DNA of 8,055 nucleotides from UBA9732 sp031935845 (GTDB taxonomy: Bacteria; Spirochaetota; Spirochaetia; Sphaerochaetales; Sphaerochaetaceae): positions 1 through 8,055 of the forward strand of contig JAJBWA010000171.1 in assembly GCA_031935845.1 (NCBI GenBank). The letters are read 5' to 3'. Position 1 is the stretch's first letter. Each line of letters starts with the position of its first letter. Shown here in pieces: positions 6,407 through 8,055 of the stretch. The position numbers were made by a program, and so were the translations under genes. The notes under the pieces were generated by a model, which saw only the letters and a list, made by a program, of their open reading frames with translations, was not told where the DNA came from and searched no databases.

Positions 6407-6931
6407 ATGAAGAAGGAGAGGAGTGCGTTCCAGCGCAAGATAGACCAGATCTGCCGGGTTGTCTTCCTTACTGAGGAAGGCAAGCCCAAGAGCACGCTTC
6501 TGATCTATTCCTTCAGCCTGGGGCTCCTCTTCCTTGCGCTGATCATGATTTCGTACTGGGTGCTGGTCGATCCGCTTGAGAAGGCCTTTGCATCCAGCCC
6601 GGTACTGGTCAGGAACATCTTTGAATACATTGTTCCGGCCGTCGTGGGATGCATCCCCTGTGTGGCGCTTTCATTCGCCTTCAAGGTGCGGATGAACATG
6701 GTGCCTGCGGCGTTTGCCTGGGTGTTCTTCATCGCGGTGATTGCCATGGTGACGATGATCTTCATGGTGGACCCGTCCGACTGGGCGACCGAGTACAAGC
6801 TGTTCCTGACTGTGGCGGGCATCCCCATGCTGTTGTCGTCTTTTGTCGGGATCGTAGCTTCGCAGATCGTGTACCACAAGCGCATGAAGGCACGTGAGGC
6901 GCAGATTACAAAATATAGCTCGCGTCGGTGA
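6407..6931 (+). CDS. Small integral membrane protein, four predicted helices, unknown function
   Basis: I do not recognise this 174-residue protein. It has a basic N-terminal cytoplasmic stretch (MKKERSAFQRK), four hydrophobic segments at about 31-53, 72-93, 100-122 and 132-156, and a basic C-terminal tail (HKRMKAREAQITKYSSRR). By the positive-inside rule both ends should be cytoplasmic. No EAA loop, ATP-binding motif, catalytic signature or signal peptidase site is visible, so it is not a second permease. The segment between helices 1 and 2 (DPLEKAFASSPVLVRNIFEY) and that between helices 3 and 4 (VDPSDWATEYK) would face the periplasm, and both carry a DP pair. It begins 16 bases after the binding-protein stop, which strongly suggests it belongs to the transporter operon. 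A role as accessory or stabilising subunit, or as a membrane partner of the downstream lipoprotein, is only a guess from position. Confidence 0.82.
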   Translation: MKKERSAFQRKIDQICRVVFLTEEGKPKSTLLIYSFSLGLLFLALIMISYWVLVDPLEKAFASSPVLVRNIFEYIVPAVVGCIPCVALSFAFKVRMNMVPAAFAWVFFIAVIAMVTMIFMVDPSDWATEYKLFLTVAGIPMLLSSFVGIVASQIVYHKRMKAREAQITKYSSRR

Positions 6932-6948
6932 CGTGGGTAGGTTATAAT
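6920..6948 (+). promoter_or_regulatory. Candidate promoter for the lipoprotein gene
   Basis: A perfect -10 hexamer TATAAT lies at 6943-6948, 44 bases before the start codon, in the only sizeable gap between the membrane protein and the lipoprotein. At 17-base spacing the -35 position (6920-6925) reads TCGCGT, a poor match, so activity may depend on an activator or be modest. Transcription would begin near 6955. Read-through from the operon is also possible because no terminator precedes it. Confidence 0.5.
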
Positions 6949-6992
6949 GTATATCAGGTGGGCAGTGCCTGCTGAGAAAAAAGGAGAAGAAT

Positions 6993-7508
6993 ATGAAGAA
7001 AAGCGTTTTGATTATGCTGATTGCTCTGATTGTCGTCGGATGCGTGGCACTGACAAGCTGCCAGTCCGCCAAGAAGGCTGATGCCAATTATGTCATCCTC
7101 GGCCTCGAGCTGAAGAACAAGACCGGCAAGACAATCACCGAGTATTATCTGTATGAGACAGGTTCAGAGAATACCTACAACAACCTCATCGAGCACATGC
7201 CTGAGGCAGTCGACGGCAAGTGGGCCGGCGGAAAGACCAAGGTCTACCCCAAGGGATTCCTTATCAGACCCGAGGCAGCTTCCTATGAAGTATTGGTCGT
7301 TTTCGAGGACGGCACCTCCATGGTCGTTCCCGAGATCGAGCTCCTGAAGGAAGATTCAGACGGACGCCTCCCCAACGAGATTTCCCTCAAGGAAGATCCT
7401 GCTGATGTCAAGGTCCAGTTCGATGACGATCCCGATGTCCAGCCCGCAATCGATGCCGCTATCGATGCCCGCGTTCCGATGGACGGATGGTATCCTGAGA
7501 ATTTCTGA
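6993..7508 (+). CDS. Predicted small lipoprotein of unknown function
   Basis: Exported protein of 171 residues with a lipoprotein signal: MKK, a hydrophobic core and a lipobox LTSC with Cys23 as the likely lipidated residue. A second match, VVGC with Cys17, lies just before it, so the processing site is not certain. The mature protein starts with a short polar linker (QSAKKADAN), then a probable beta-rich domain beginning VILGLELKNKTGKTITEYYL, with YEVLVVFEDGTSMVVPEIEL near its end. This resembles, from memory, small beta-sandwich lipoprotein domains that start with a N-x-T-G-x-x-I strand and end with a D-G strand pair. The tail is acidic (DDDPDVQPAIDAAIDA) and ends at WYPENF. AGGAG (6982-6986) lies six bases before ATG 6993. 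It sits last in the cluster, before a strong terminator. Its link to transport is positional only. Confidence 0.85.
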   Translation: MKKSVLIMLIALIVVGCVALTSCQSAKKADANYVILGLELKNKTGKTITEYYLYETGSENTYNNLIEHMPEAVDGKWAGGKTKVYPKGFLIRPEAASYEVLVVFEDGTSMVVPEIELLKEDSDGRLPNEISLKEDPADVKVQFDDDPDVQPAIDAAIDARVPMDGWYPENF

Positions 7509-7527
7509 TTGCAGTTGAAGCTGCAAT
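7508..7527 (+). other. Small hairpin directly after the lipoprotein stop
   Basis: ATTGCAG and CTGCAAT form a 7-base stem around a TTGAAG loop, starting at the last base of the stop codon. There is no T-run after it, so alone it would not terminate. It may protect the transcript's 3' end or act together with the terminator six bases further on. Confidence 0.5.
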
Positions 7528-7533
7528 TAATTG

Positions 7534-7565
7534 GCCTGTCTGGGTTTCCGGGCAGGCTTTTTTTT
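7534..7565 (+). terminator. Strong rho-independent terminator
   Basis: Bases 7534-7557 fold into a 10-base-pair stem, beginning GCCTG and closing with CAGGC, with three G-T wobble pairs and a four-base GTTT loop. It is followed directly by eight T residues (7558-7565). It closes the lipoprotein gene and, by read-through, probably the whole transporter transcript. Confidence 0.9.
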
Positions 7566-7695
7566 GTATTGGCGCTTTTTTTGGGGCTGCGTGCGCCACA
7601 AAACAACAATCCTTGTTCAGAAACACACAATTTATTCTGACATAATGAAATAAAGTGATTGAACACAAGCTGCCACCTGCGCTATCTTTTACTGC
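7566..7695. other. Intergenic AT-rich gap without a recognised gene
   Basis: After the terminator the sequence turns AT-rich and shows no supported gene on either strand. It holds a second run of seven T residues (7576-7582) flanked by TGGCGC (7570-7575) and its inverted copy (7593-7598), and a small AACAA/TTGTT inverted repeat (7602-7617). CATAAT (7641-7646) could be a -10 box but has no well-spaced -35 partner. The region separates the transporter cluster from an unrelated reading frame. Confidence 0.6.
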
Positions 7696-8055
7696 GTGGG
7701 GACCGTTTCAGACTGTATCAATAATAGGATAAAGACTCTTGATCTTCTCATCTCCCGCCTGCAGGAATCCATCTCCAAGCGTGCGGAGGGTGATCTGGTC
7801 ATTTCAGTTCAGCGCGGCTATGTGCGGTTCTACCAGTCCTTTCCCGGATCAAAGAAGAAGTATCTATCCAAGGCTGATTATGAGACAGTGGAATCGCTTG
7901 CCCAAAAGCAGTATGAGCAGAAGCTCCTAGACGCTGCACTTGAGGAGAGGAAACTCCTGGCCGATTGTCTGGCACAGCTGGCTGAAATCGAGCCGAAGGG
8001 GACGAATCATGTTCTTGATTCCATGGATGAAAGCATCCACGGCTGTATCGTTCCC
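7696..8055 (+). CDS. Hypothetical protein, N-terminal part, start uncertain, runs off the window
   Basis: The frame is open from 7663 to the right edge. The convincing protein-like part begins near 7717 with INNRIKTLDLLISRLQ, probably a short coiled coil, then AEGDLVISVQRGYVRFYQSF, KKYLSKADY, ESLAQKQYEQKLLDAAL and ERKLLADCLAQLAE, a long charged helix. From memory this pattern, with a basic beta-hairpin, a Y-L/I-x-K-x-D/K step and an LAQK-x-Y helix, matches the N-terminus of a Firmicutes and spirochaete family whose C-terminus looks like a PD-(D/E)XK nuclease; that domain is outside the window, so this is a guess. No ATG with a ribosome binding site is in frame. GTG 7696 is the only usual start codon upstream and has no Shine-Dalgarno. 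ATC 7717 or ATA 7729 lies where homologues would begin, so the 5' end may be damaged. Codon use (TCA, TAT, CTA) is less GC-biased than in the transporter genes, suggesting accessory DNA. Confidence 0.5.
   Translation, partial: MGTVSDCINNRIKTLDLLISRLQESISKRAEGDLVISVQRGYVRFYQSFPGSKKKYLSKADYETVESLAQKQYEQKLLDAALEERKLLADCLAQLAEIEPKGTNHVLDSMDESIHGCIVP

Noticed and set aside
6954..6975. Riboswitch or attenuator in the lipoprotein leader
   Set aside because: Only an interrupted stem (TCAG/CTGA and GGC/GCC) can be drawn, and the leader is too short for a known riboswitch class.
7570..7598. TGGCGC/GCGCCA inverted repeat as a second terminator or element end
   Set aside because: Six-base arms with a 17-base loop enclosing the T-run are too weak for a terminator, and no transposase or target duplication is visible.
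7739..7930. Short plus-strand frame starting at TTG 7739
   Set aside because: It has a ribosome-binding-like sequence upstream, but its product is low in structure and Ser/Pro/Arg-rich. The alternative frame gives a far more protein-like sequence.
1..8055. CRISPR array, tRNA, rRNA or insertion sequence
   Set aside because: No spaced repeats, cloverleaf-like sequence, ribosomal RNA stretch or transposase frame was seen on either strand.

Overview
The window is G+C-rich bacterial DNA carrying a compact, same-strand carbohydrate-type uptake locus. The organism is uncertain. The substrate-binding protein has a signal peptide ending in AVFA followed at once by GG and a charged stretch, a style I associate with Spirochaetota (Treponema/Sphaerochaeta-like) binding proteins; this is a tentative inference, not a taxonomic call.

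Layout, all genes on the + strand: (1) 1-337, C-terminal end of a LacI-family regulator cut by the window edge; (2) 366-1241, a PfkB-type sugar kinase only 28 bases downstream; (3) 1238-1321, a regulatory gap with a consensus -35 box, a plausible -10 box inside a perfect inverted repeat, and a LacI-type palindrome just after the predicted start of transcription; (4) 1322-2068, a HAD-superfamily hydrolase; (5) 2071-3915, a single-chain ABC permease with two fused permease domains; (6) 3927-5084, the ABC ATPase; (7) 5131-6390, an exported substrate-binding protein; (8) 6407-6931, a four-helix membrane protein of unknown function; (9) 6993-7508, a small lipoprotein with its own promoter-like -10 box, closed by a strong intrinsic terminator at 7534-7565; (10) after an AT-rich gap, an unrelated reading frame with different codon habits that runs off the right edge.

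Reading of the system: genes 4-8 are almost contiguous (gaps of 2, 11, 46 and 16 bases) and look like one operon under a LacI-type switch. The regulator is probably the truncated protein at the left edge. The transporter has the FbpABC/AfuABC/PotABCD-like build (periplasmic protein, fused permease, PotA/FbpC-type ATPase), a class often annotated as ferric-iron uptake. The neighbouring LacI regulator, sugar kinase and HAD phosphatase argue instead for a sugar, polyol or sugar-phosphate ligand. The least explained parts are the four-helix protein (8), the lipoprotein (9) and the orphan frame at the right edge (10), which lacks a convincing start codon.
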